Made by a program: the position numbers and the translations under genes. DNA of 64,000 nucleotides, from positions 124,001 to 188,000 of the forward strand of contig JAIBBN010000001.1 of the NCBI GenBank assembly GCA_019694655.1, read 5' to 3'. Source of the DNA: Leptospirales bacterium. GTDB taxonomy: Bacteria; Spirochaetota; Leptospiria; Leptospirales; Leptonemataceae. Each line of letters opens with the position of its first letter. Within the stretch, counting starts at the first letter, position 1. The notes under the pieces were generated by a model, which made no database searches, was not told the DNA's origin, and was given only the letters and a program-made list of their open reading frames with translations. Positions 33,091 through 41,149 of this stretch are shown one piece after another.

Positions 33091-33711
33091 TCAGCCAGAA
33101 ATGGCGCGCAGTGCTGAATCCAGCGCCTGCTTGAAATCGGCCGCGCTGAAGGGCTTGTAAAGTACCGCCGCAACGCCCATCTCGCGCAAACGCGCCTCCG
33201 GCGTTTTGTTTTTATGGCCGGTGATGATGATCACTTTGGTGTGCTTGAATTCTGGCGTTCTGGCGATTTTCTCGACAATCTCAACTCCGGACAGCCCTGG
33301 CATGAAAATGTCCAGAATGGCCAGATCGGGGCGAGAAAGGCCCATTTGAATCAGCGCCTCTGGACCGGTGCCACAGGGAACGATTTTCGCTTCCGGGTAG
33401 CTGCGGCTGATTACAGTCTTAATCGAATCGCGCAGCTGATTATCATCGTCAGCTACCAGGATGCGCCGGGAGACGGCCGGTGCACGGCTGGCCGCCGGAA
33501 ACTGGAACTTGTGTAAGAATTCGATGAAATCCTCGCGCTTTACGCGCCGGTGGCCGCCCGGCGTGCGAAAGGCGCGTAAGACGCCGCGATCAATCCAGCT
33601 CTGGACCGTCTGCGTGGTGACCCCACAAATCCGGCTGATGTCCGTAGTCCCCAGGATCTCAGAGAATTCCTCGGTTTCTTGCTTTGTTTGCTTTGTTTCT
33701 GTTACTTTCAT
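33091..33711 (-). CDS. MerR/excisionase-type HTH fused to response-regulator receiver
   Basis: 206 residues. Residues about 18-68 are an HTH_17/MerR-like DNA-binding domain (TDISRICGVTTQTVQSWIDRGVLRAFRTPGGHRRV). Residues about 82-203 are a receiver: VADDDNQ acidic pocket, LAILDIFMPG with the phospho-acceptor Asp, IIITGH and LYKPFSAADF with the conserved Lys. The order (HTH then receiver) is opposite to most response regulators. It is divergent from a histidine-kinase-like protein at 33841, a likely phosphodonor. The N-terminal codons contain a short repeat of ACAAAGCA. Confidence 0.88.
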   Translation of the reverse strand: MKVTETKQTKQETEEFSEILGTTDISRICGVTTQTVQSWIDRGVLRAFRTPGGHRRVKREDFIEFLHKFQFPAASRAPAVSRRILVADDDNQLRDSIKTVISRSYPEAKIVPCGTGPEALIQMGLSRPDLAILDIFMPGLSGVEIVEKIARTPEFKHTKVIIITGHKNKTPEARLREMGVAAVLYKPFSAADFKQALDSALRAISG

Positions 33712-33840
33712 TTTAAACCCTGATCCTTCTCAGACAATGGGACGAAACTACTGGAACAGGAAATATTCACAATGTGCGAACTGGCTACTAAAATCGTGTT
33801 TTTGTCGTAGTTTTGGCGCGGTGAAGCATTTTTTGGTTCT
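33712..33840. promoter_or_regulatory. AT-rich divergent intergenic region
   Basis: This 129-base gap separates the divergent HTH-receiver gene and the ChpT-like gene. It is clearly richer in A and T than its flanks. It must hold the promoters of both genes and probably the binding site of the regulator. I see no perfect inverted repeat, and no -10 or -35 element clear enough to place. Confidence 0.45.
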
Positions 33841-34473
33841 ATGGCGCTTTTCCCTGCAGTCCCTGAGGACCGTCTCGAATCCCAGGCGCTGGAGCAGGCG
33901 CGTCTGCTCATTCAGGGCGCGCTCAGCAGTCCGTGGAGCCATGCTCTGAACAACGCCCTCAATGTCACGCTGCTTCGCGCGGACGCCCTGGCCGAAGCTC
34001 AGGACGAATCACAATTTACACAAGACCTGGAAGCGCTGCGCAAAGCAGCCGAGCGCGCTGCAGACCTCAACGAGCAGGTATCGCGTTATTTCCGCAGTCG
34101 CGAACGGCGGCGGGAGCGCCAGGCAATCGCCGCATGGTTGGACCAGGTCTTTCCGGTCCTTGCTGCAGTTCTCCGCGGGGAGCTGCAGCTCTCCTGGCAG
34201 GCCAGTGGGAAAGCTGAGGCTACGTTTGATGCCGGTCTGGCGGCTGAAGCCCTCGTCGGTATTCTGCTGACATTGAACGCTCGCGGTGTAGGCGAGATCC
34301 AGGCAAGTCTCGATCCAGCTGGATGCTTGCGACTTGCGCCAGTCGAAGCCGCGGAAGAGCTCAATGATTCTAATTTACTCTATCGCGCCGCTATGCTGGT
34401 CGCAAAGGAAGCAGGACTGCAAACGAAGGCTGGCAGCGACTGGATCGAGCTGAACCTGGCAGGCCTCCTCTAA
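33841..34473 (+). CDS. ChpT-like histidine phosphotransfer protein
   Basis: 210 residues, cytoplasmic. Residues about 30-90 look like the two-helix dimerisation domain of histidine kinases: the H-box-like SHALNNALNVTLLRADAL with the H-x2-N-N pattern, and a second helix LRKAAERAADLNEQVSRYF. The rest follows the HATPase fold weakly: LLTLNARGV at the N-box position, and a final SDWIELNL strand. The G boxes (DxGxG, GxGxG) are absent, so ATP is probably not bound. This layout is that of ChpT-type phosphotransferases. The call is by eye and uncertain. Divergence from a receiver protein supports it. Confidence 0.6.
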   Translation: MALFPAVPEDRLESQALEQARLLIQGALSSPWSHALNNALNVTLLRADALAEAQDESQFTQDLEALRKAAERAADLNEQVSRYFRSRERRRERQAIAAWLDQVFPVLAAVLRGELQLSWQASGKAEATFDAGLAAEALVGILLTLNARGVGEIQASLDPAGCLRLAPVEAAEELNDSNLLYRAAMLVAKEAGLQTKAGSDWIELNLAGLL

Positions 34474-34499
34474 AACCAGGGCTTGCCGCACCGCGGCGC

Positions 34500-34805
34500 T
34501 TACTTGCGCCGCAGCTGCTCAGCCTCTTCGCGCAATTTGCGGTTGTTGTCTTCCAGCGCGCGAATGCGCTCGCGCGCTTGCAACAATTCGTCGCGACTCA
34601 GGCTGGAGGCGGCATTCTGGGCCTCGACGGTCTCCCGGGCCTGCAGCTGCTCGGCGCGCGCAAAGTCCACTATGTTCTCGTACATTTCGATGATTTCAGC
34701 GGCATTGGCCAGCTCCTGCTCGTTGAGCTTGAGAATTCGTTCCAGTCCGCCAATGATATCCTGCTGTGAGAGGATGCGAGCCTTCAAATCTTCCATCGAT
34801 TCCAT
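34500..34805 (-). CDS. coiled-coil protein
   Basis: A protein of about 101 residues from the ATG at 34805, which has GGGA upstream. Nearly the whole sequence is heptad-like and charged (MEDLKARILSQQDIIGGLER, ELANAAEIIEMYENIVDFAR, ARERIRALEDNNRKLREEAE), predicting a long coiled coil. There is no signal or membrane segment. It lies downstream of the FNR gene on the same strand and converges with the ChpT-like gene. Function unknown. Confidence 0.75.
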   Translation of the reverse strand: MESMEDLKARILSQQDIIGGLERILKLNEQELANAAEIIEMYENIVDFARAEQLQARETVEAQNAASSLSRDELLQARERIRALEDNNRKLREEAEQLRRK

Positions 34806-34883
34806 ATGAAATTTCCCGAGCCGAAGCGCTGCCGCGCATCGGCCGAAGGTCAAGCAGATTCCATAATAAGTCCAACCTGAAGC

Positions 34884-35780
34884 TCAATAGACTTCAACAT
34901 TCCAGAGTCCCCGCTTCTTCCATTGCTCCAGCAACTGCTCCCAGTCCGCGCCATGGGAGCGCGCCGTCTCCGCCAGAGTCTCGGCGATGCCATGCTCCAT
35001 GCCCTTAATGCCGCAGATATAGATAGCCGTTTTGCTGTCCTTGACCAGCGGCCAGATGTCATGAGCCGCCTCTCGCAGGCGATGCTGTACATACATGCGC
35101 TCGCCGGTCGCAGTCTTTTCCTGGCGCGACAGGGCGACGTGAACGGCGAATCGTCCGCGTCGGGCCAGTGTTGCAATATCATCGTTCTCGTCATTCAGAT
35201 AGGCAAGTTCCGCTCGCGTCCGTGCGCCATAGAACAGCGCCGCCTGGCCGCCCCAGGCCGCGCCCGAGGCCGGGTACATACTTTCCAGGAACGCTCGAAA
35301 GGGCGCGATACCGGTGCCGGTTGCAAACATCAGAACGCCGAAACTTGAATCGACGGGCAAGCTGAAGGCCTTGCCCACGGGCCCGGTCACCAGCAACTCA
35401 TCGCCTGGCTTGCGATTGCACAGATAGTTGGAGCAGATGCCGTGGTAAGGACCCTCGGCGCGATGTTCCACCAGACGCTTTACACACAGTCCGATGGTGT
35501 CGCTGTCAATATCGCCGTGCTGGGCGGATGCGATCGAATAGAGGCGGAGTTTGTGCGGCTTCCCATCCTCGCGAAGCCCGGGCGTAACGATGCCCATTGA
35601 CTGGCCTTCGACAAAGGAATAGGCGCGACCCTCCAGCTTCAGCGTCAAATGATAGATCTCATCGCCGCTTTCCGCAGCCGACAGCCGACGAGCCTGTACC
35701 ATGCGTACCGCCAGCGGGTTGCTCAACTTATAGGATACCGCGTCCGCCGCCAGAGATCGTTTTGCAATCTGCCCTTCCAT
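34884..35780 (-). CDS. plastidic-type ferredoxin-NADP+ reductase
   Basis: 298 residues. FAD motif RLYSIAS (the RxYS pattern), the CSNYLCN and GDELLVTGPVGK segments, the NADP-binding FATGTGIAPFRAFLE, YICGIKGM, and a C-terminal VEVY with the stacking tyrosine. These are features of the plant/plastid-type reductase that is known from Leptospira. It moves electrons between NADPH and ferredoxin or flavodoxin. The ATG at 35780 is used; a longer frame upstream reads as low-complexity proline-rich sequence and would overlap the divergent ABC gene region. Confidence 0.93.
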   Translation of the reverse strand: MEGQIAKRSLAADAVSYKLSNPLAVRMVQARRLSAAESGDEIYHLTLKLEGRAYSFVEGQSMGIVTPGLREDGKPHKLRLYSIASAQHGDIDSDTIGLCVKRLVEHRAEGPYHGICSNYLCNRKPGDELLVTGPVGKAFSLPVDSSFGVLMFATGTGIAPFRAFLESMYPASGAAWGGQAALFYGARTRAELAYLNDENDDIATLARRGRFAVHVALSRQEKTATGERMYVQHRLREAAHDIWPLVKDSKTAIYICGIKGMEHGIAETLAETARSHGADWEQLLEQWKKRGLWNVEVY

Positions 35781-35949
35781 AAAGCCCAGGCTCCCGTCGC
35801 AGGGCGGCGGCGGGGAAGAAAAAAATATTTGAGGAGACCAGGGTGCGGCGTCCGCCGGACGCATCGCCAGGCGTTTCCTGCAGAGGCGGCAAGGCGCTGC
35901 TGCCGGATTCTGGTTGCCCCGTCGCAGCCACACAAGGAGCCTGACGGCG

Positions 35950-36873
35950 ATGATTGAGGTAGCGAAGGTCTCCAAATCCTACGGCGATTTTCAAGCGCTC
36001 TCCAGCATCGACTTCAAGATTGATCGCCAGCATGGCATCACTGCATTGCTGGGCCCCAATGGCGCCGGAAAGACGACAACGCTGCGCTTGATCACCGGTT
36101 ATTTGCAGGCCACGTCCGGAGAAATTCGCGTCGGCGGCATTTCTGTGGACGATGAGCAGCGGCGGGTTGAAGTCAAGCGGCTGATCGGCTATTTGCCGGA
36201 GTCCACAGCTCTGTATCCGGAGATGCTTATTTCTGAGTACCTCGAGTTCATGGGCCGCGTTCGCGGGCTGGATGGCGAAACGCTGGAGCGGCGCGCGGAG
36301 GAAATGGTCGGGGAGCTGGAGCTTGGCTCCCATTACTATTCGCCCCTGGGTATTCTCTCCAAGGGTTTCAAACAACGCGTGGCTCTGGCCGGCGCCCTGA
36401 TCCACGATCCGCCTTACGTCATACTCGATGAACCAACCTCTGGCCTTGATCCCAATCAGATCGCACATATTCGCGCCTTGATCAAGAAACTGGGCAAGAA
36501 GAGCATATTGATACTTTCCACGCACATCCTGGCCGAAGTCGAAGACATATGCGATCGAGTGATCATTATGAGCCGCGGTCGGATCGTCGCCGATCAGCCG
36601 GCTCACGAATTGCGAGCCGCGCATGCCAGCTGTATGCTGGTAGCTCGCGGCGAGGGCATTGCGGCGCGTCTCAAAGAGTGTCCGATTGTTAGCGCCGCCG
36701 AAAAACGCGAACGCCCGGATCTGCCTGAGGGTTTTCAAGCCATCGTCTGCCAGTTGCGCGATGATCGTCCGGAAGAGCTCTTCGCCTTCGTGGCCCGGCA
36801 GGGCTGGGAAGTGCGCGAGCTGGCGCCGCTGACGCGCTCGCTGCAGGAAGTGTTCAGCGAGCTAACCCGGTGA
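35950..36873 (+). CDS. ABC transporter ATP-binding protein (GldA-like)
   Basis: 307 residues. Walker A is GPNGAGKTT, the ABC signature is LSKGFKQRVALAGAL, Walker B runs into ILDEPTSGLDP, and the switch His follows in STHILAEVED. The C-terminal 90 residues match the extension of GldA/CcmA-type exporters. The ATG has AAGGAG ten bases upstream. It leads a four-gene set with a GldF-like permease, a GldG-like protein and a DUF4340 protein, seen in many bacteria without gliding motility. The substrate is unknown. Confidence 0.93.
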   Translation: MIEVAKVSKSYGDFQALSSIDFKIDRQHGITALLGPNGAGKTTTLRLITGYLQATSGEIRVGGISVDDEQRRVEVKRLIGYLPESTALYPEMLISEYLEFMGRVRGLDGETLERRAEEMVGELELGSHYYSPLGILSKGFKQRVALAGALIHDPPYVILDEPTSGLDPNQIAHIRALIKKLGKKSILILSTHILAEVEDICDRVIIMSRGRIVADQPAHELRAAHASCMLVARGEGIAARLKECPIVSAAEKRERPDLPEGFQAIVCQLRDDRPEELFAFVARQGWEVRELAPLTRSLQEVFSELTR

Positions 36874-36974
36874 GCATCGATCTATTGCGGTCGAACAATG
36901 CGCTGGCTCCGTTATGCGCTCGTCGGCGCCTGGCGGGGATGAGCCAGGAATCATATCTTTAGAGGAATTGAGCA

Positions 36975-37709
36975 ATGCAAGCGGCCTGGAAAATACTCTA
37001 CTGGCGCGAAGTGCGCAGCTATTTCAATACCCCAATAGGCTACGTTTTTGCCGTCATCTGTCTGTTTCTGAACTTCGCCTTCTTCTTTCTTGGGATATTC
37101 GATATCGTGCCTGCATTCTGGCGGGCTAATGAAGCGACCATTCGCGGCTACCTGACGCTCTTGCCAGTCACCTTCATTTTGTTTGTGCCGGCCATCACCA
37201 TGCGCATCTGGGCGGAGGAGCGCAAGAGCGGCACCATTGAACTGTTGAGCACCCTGCCGTTTCGAGACATTGAGCTGGTGCTGGCCAAATTCCTGGCGGC
37301 GCTCAGCTACGTGGCGGGATTGGTGCTGGCCTCCTTGCCGCTGGCGCTAAGCGTTGCTTTGATTGGCAGCAATTTCGATTGGGGCGCCCTGCTCGCTATG
37401 TACACAGGCTCCATATTGATGGCCGGGGCCTATGTCAGCGCCGGCATGGTGATTTCGGCTCTGACCAGGGAACAAATCGTCGCCTTTATTCTGATCTGCG
37501 TGATGAGCCTTGCGATGTTCTTAATCAATTTTTATATTATCTCTCAGCATGCCGGTTCTTTTGCGCAGGTCATTGGTTTTCTTTCCTTTAGCTATCACTA
37601 TGAGTCCTTTGCGCGAGGACTCGTTCAATTTAGCGATGTTTTCTATTTTGCCAGCTTTACGGCTTTGATGCTGGGGCTGAATATCTGGATACTGCGGAGA
37701 GAGCGATGA
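36975..37709 (+). CDS. ABC transporter permease (GldF-like, ABC-2 type)
   Basis: 244 residues, with six hydrophobic helices. The ABC-2 permease pattern is visible: ILYWREVRSYFNTPIGYVFAV at the start, and the cytoplasmic coupling segment MRIWAEERKSGTIELLSTLPF. The last helix ends in WILRRER. A GAGGAA ribosome-binding site precedes the ATG. The next gene overlaps its stop by ATGA. Confidence 0.92.
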   Translation: MQAAWKILYWREVRSYFNTPIGYVFAVICLFLNFAFFFLGIFDIVPAFWRANEATIRGYLTLLPVTFILFVPAITMRIWAEERKSGTIELLSTLPFRDIELVLAKFLAALSYVAGLVLASLPLALSVALIGSNFDWGALLAMYTGSILMAGAYVSAGMVISALTREQIVAFILICVMSLAMFLINFYIISQHAGSFAQVIGFLSFSYHYESFARGLVQFSDVFYFASFTALMLGLNIWILRRER

Positions 37710-39445
37710 TTGAGTCCATCAACCGCAGTCGCGGATTTCTCTATATCAATCTGGCGATTGCCTTCCTGTTGCTGAATGGGGTGCTGGCGCGCTCCGGTTG
37801 CCGCCTGGATCTTACGCGCGACCGACTCAATTCCATCTCGGACAGCACGGCCAAGGTTCTGGCGTCAGCGCCGGAGCCGCTGCTGATTGAGGCCTACATT
37901 ACGCGCAATATACCGGGCGAATACCAGTCCGGCCTCTATCCGCTGATCAACTCGCTGCAGGAGATTGCACGTGTCGGCGGCGACCGCGTCCGTTTACGGA
38001 TGATTGATCCAGTCTCCGACTACGAACGCGAGCAAGCGCAACGCCGGGGTATCATGCCCCTCGAAGTTACGTTGCAAGAGGACTTCTCCGAGCAGCGACA
38101 GGGCGCCTTTTTTGGCATCTATGTGCAGCAAGGAGAGAAGAGTTTCACGCTTAATTTGACCGAGGGCAACTGGTTTATCAACGATCTGGAGTATCGTTTT
38201 CTGCGCGAATTAAAGCGCCTCAATCGCAAGCAGGATAGCAGCGGAGTTGGCATTGTCCGCGGACCCGGCCTCTCTTCCACTGAATCGCTTTCCTATCAGG
38301 CAAGTTTGAACAGTCTGCAGAAGGATGGCGCTTCGGTGCTGAAGGCGCTGCTGGAGAAGGAGTACGGGCGGGTCGATGATATCAGCCTCAACGAACGCGT
38401 ACCCGGCGGCGTGCGTACGCTCCTGATCATCGGATTGCCGCGTCTCGAACAGCGCGAGATCTACGAGCTGGATCAGTTTTTGCTGCGTGGCGGCAATGTG
38501 CTGCTGATGGCCAAGGGCTTTGATTTCGATTTTCAGGACGCCAATCCGCAGCTTGCTCAATTTGGACTGGGCGGCGCCGCCGGCTTTGGCTTCGCCAGCG
38601 TTCCCCAGGAAGAACTCAAGGCGATGAACGAATGGCTTGGCCGCTACGGAATCATTGTAGAGCCAGGCGTGATTCTGGAGCCCAGCCATGCTCTCCCGGT
38701 GAATGATATCATGGGGCGTTTTGTTCGGCGCGTGCCCTATCCGGCGTGGGCCGTTTTCTCGAGCAGCGATGATACGCTGCCGGCGTCCTTACCTGCGCTG
38801 CAGTCTGTGCGTCAGATTGTAGCTCCCTGGTTTTCGACGCTGGATCTGCGCGAGGCGGCGCAGCCAAACGTTCGCTACCAGACGCTCATTCGCAGCGGCG
38901 AAGAGGCCTACCGACGCCAGAGCGGCTCGCTGGACTATGAAGCCGCCTTGCAGGCCGGCCGCTCGCCAGGCGATCAAGTTCTTCCGGAATCGGCGCCGGT
39001 GGCGGCGCTGGCCCGCGGTCGTTTCCAGAGCGCCTTCCATCGCGATGCATTGCCGGCGGGCGCCGATGCTGCGCTTTTTCGCGAGTCGCAGGCCGGAGCT
39101 ACCGAAGGCAGTCTGGCCGTCATAGGCACGCCCTATATGCTCAGCGATATCTTACTGCGCAATGAAACCGGCGTAGCCGTCTTCACCTTGAATCGCGCCT
39201 TTGTATTGAACCTGCTGGAAGAACTGAATGGCGACTCCGACCTGGCGGAGGCAAGGGCGCGTACGCCGCAGCTGGCTACGATATCGCCTTTCTTTGAGGA
39301 ATACCCCTTCCTTCGACTGCTCTTCAGCAGCTTTCATATCCTGGCCATTCCCGGCCTGCTTGCTGCATACGGCGTGCTGCGACTCTACGGTCGCAACCGC
39401 CGCCGCGGACTGGAAGTTGAGGCAACGGAGAAGAAAGATGTCTGA
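37706..39445 (+). CDS. GldG-like ABC-associated membrane protein
   Basis: 579 residues. An N-terminal helix (about 12-30) and a C-terminal helix (about 538-558) anchor a large periplasmic domain. The opening RLDLTRDRLNSISDSTAKVL and SAPEPLLIEAYIT, then PGEYQSGLYPLINSLQEIAR, are typical of the GldG/Gtf2-like family. The start overlaps the permease stop (ATGA). The DUF4340 gene follows with an overlap of eight bases. Confidence 0.9.
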   Translation: MIESINRSRGFLYINLAIAFLLLNGVLARSGCRLDLTRDRLNSISDSTAKVLASAPEPLLIEAYITRNIPGEYQSGLYPLINSLQEIARVGGDRVRLRMIDPVSDYEREQAQRRGIMPLEVTLQEDFSEQRQGAFFGIYVQQGEKSFTLNLTEGNWFINDLEYRFLRELKRLNRKQDSSGVGIVRGPGLSSTESLSYQASLNSLQKDGASVLKALLEKEYGRVDDISLNERVPGGVRTLLIIGLPRLEQREIYELDQFLLRGGNVLLMAKGFDFDFQDANPQLAQFGLGGAAGFGFASVPQEELKAMNEWLGRYGIIVEPGVILEPSHALPVNDIMGRFVRRVPYPAWAVFSSSDDTLPASLPALQSVRQIVAPWFSTLDLREAAQPNVRYQTLIRSGEEAYRRQSGSLDYEAALQAGRSPGDQVLPESAPVAALARGRFQSAFHRDALPAGADAALFRESQAGATEGSLAVIGTPYMLSDILLRNETGVAVFTLNRAFVLNLLEELNGDSDLAEARARTPQLATISPFFEEYPFLRLLFSSFHILAIPGLLAAYGVLRLYGRNRRRGLEVEATEKKDV

Positions 39446-40562
39446 GCTCTTGCAGAGGTTGCGTCGCAATGCAGGGGTTCTGGCCTTGCTGTTGAATCTC
39501 GGTCTGGCCAGCGTTCTCTATTTCCAGTACAATCCGCTGAACCTGATTGCTACTGGCTACCAGGCGGCGGACCCGCTGCTGGAGGCCTACCAGGAAGATG
39601 TGCAAACCTTGCGCATCCTGGATCCGGATCTGGGTTCCGACAATGTTGTAGCTCTGGTGCGCGGCGAACAATTGCCGCCAGACCAATGGAAAGATCCGCC
39701 GCCAGCGGAAGAAAGCGCCTGGCAGAAATTCAAGCGCAGCGTACTGAAGCGCGAGCATCCGGAGTACGCCTGGCAGCTGGTGCAACAGCGCGCCGGCGGC
39801 GAAGTGCAATTTGGCGCAGATCCTGATCGCATTCGCGATCTTTTCACAGCCTTGCGCGACGCCCGTCGTTACTATGGCGTCGATCGAAGCCCGGAGCGCG
39901 ATCGCGACCTGGAGATGGGCAAGGATTCTCGCGGTCGCTATGCCAACTTGCGCATCGAAACCGTTTCCCCCAGCGGCGAAAAGCATACGCTTTTCATTGG
40001 ACGCGCGGCGGCCAGCGGGGCCGAAAGCTACGTGCGACTCGATGAGGAGTCCGTGATTTTCCAGGTGGCAACCAATCTGCGCAGCGTGCTTGGCGGCGGA
40101 GACATGGACTATTTTCGCGACCGCCGCGTCTTGCCGCTGGAGTGGAAGCGCGAGAGTTTGACTGGCCTGCATCTGCAAGTTCGCGGTCAGTCGCTGGCGC
40201 TGCAATTCGAGAGCGGCAACTGGCGCCTGCCGGCCAGTCCGGGGATCAAAATCAAAAATGAAGAAGTCAATCTGATTGCCGGCGATATCTTTGCCTGGCG
40301 GGCGCAGAGTTTTCCCGCCACGGCGCCAGCCGACCTGGACCAGCGTTTTGCCGGCGTGTTGCGGCTGGAACTTGCGGCGCGCGAGGCCGCGTCTACGACG
40401 CCGCCGCAAATCCTGGAATACCAGATCCTGGGACGTCGCAACTTCAGCAGTTACGTATTGCGCACGGCGGCCGGCGCAATGGTCGAGGTTAATTCGATCT
40501 ATCTGGAAGATCTCTACGACCCGGCGCGCAAGCTGGTGGACACACAGGCGCCGGCGCCGTAA
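39438..40562 (+). CDS. DUF4340-domain protein of the Gld-like ABC operon
   Basis: 374 residues from the ATG at 39438, which overlaps the GldG-like stop by eight bases. One N-terminal membrane helix (about 12-32) precedes a periplasmic domain. Residues about 110-200 carry the DUF4340 pattern (FGADPDRIRDLFTALRDARR, then a GRYANLRIETVSPSG strand set). The role is unknown; the family travels with GldG-like proteins. Confidence 0.82.
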   Translation: MSELLQRLRRNAGVLALLLNLGLASVLYFQYNPLNLIATGYQAADPLLEAYQEDVQTLRILDPDLGSDNVVALVRGEQLPPDQWKDPPPAEESAWQKFKRSVLKREHPEYAWQLVQQRAGGEVQFGADPDRIRDLFTALRDARRYYGVDRSPERDRDLEMGKDSRGRYANLRIETVSPSGEKHTLFIGRAAASGAESYVRLDEESVIFQVATNLRSVLGGGDMDYFRDRRVLPLEWKRESLTGLHLQVRGQSLALQFESGNWRLPASPGIKIKNEEVNLIAGDIFAWRAQSFPATAPADLDQRFAGVLRLELAAREAASTTPPQILEYQILGRRNFSSYVLRTAAGAMVEVNSIYLEDLYDPARKLVDTQAPAP

Positions 40563-40609
40563 GTTTGTGATCGGTCCGCATTGCGGACTCATGCGGGAGG
40601 CCAGGACAT

Positions 40610-41014
40610 ATGGCAAAGCTGGAAGACATAGAAGGGATTGGTCCGGTCTACGCGGAAAAGTTGAAGGCCGCCGGCGTCGCCAGCACGGATGATCTTCTTG
40701 CGCAGGGTAAGACGCGGGCCGGGCGGGATAAGATCGCGGCCGCCAGCGGAATCACGCTCACCCTGGTCTTGAAGTGGATCAACCATGTCGATCTGGCGCG
40801 AGTCAATGGCATCGGCTGGGAATTTGCCGAGCTGCTGGAGGCTGCGGGAGTCGACACGGTTCCGGAACTGGCACAACGCAACGCCGGCGCGCTGGCGACG
40901 GCGCTGTCGTCAAAGAACGAAGAAAAGAAGCTTACCCGCCGGACGCCTGGCGAGGATCAAGTGAAGGACTGGATTGCCCAGGCTAAGGCCCTGCCGAGGG
41001 CCATTGAATACTAG
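40610..41014 (+). CDS. DUF4332 helix-hairpin-helix protein
   Basis: 134 residues with two helix-hairpin-helix motifs: EDIEGIGPVYAEKLKAAGV near the start and ARVNGIGWEFAELLEAAGV near residue 65. Such motifs bind DNA backbones non-specifically. The whole length fits the DUF4332 family. A GGGAGG site precedes the ATG. It stands 47 bases after the ABC operon and may be a separate transcription unit. Confidence 0.88.
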   Translation: MAKLEDIEGIGPVYAEKLKAAGVASTDDLLAQGKTRAGRDKIAAASGITLTLVLKWINHVDLARVNGIGWEFAELLEAAGVDTVPELAQRNAGALATALSSKNEEKKLTRRTPGEDQVKDWIAQAKALPRAIEY

Positions 41015-41149
41015 GCGCTGGAAGCCTTTCCGCAGTTAAGATCGCGAATTGGACCCGGGTATGGCCTTCCATTCTCTGCCGGGCGACCAAAAATAGTACA
41101 GCGTTGTATCGGACTCCTCTGACTCTGGTCAAAGGGAGCTGAAACCCTG

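Noticed and set aside
36874-36974. A tRNA or small RNA between the ABC ATPase and permease genes
   Set aside because: The 101-base gap has no cloverleaf, no terminator and no conserved RNA motif that I can see; it looks like an ordinary spacer with the permease ribosome-binding site at its end.
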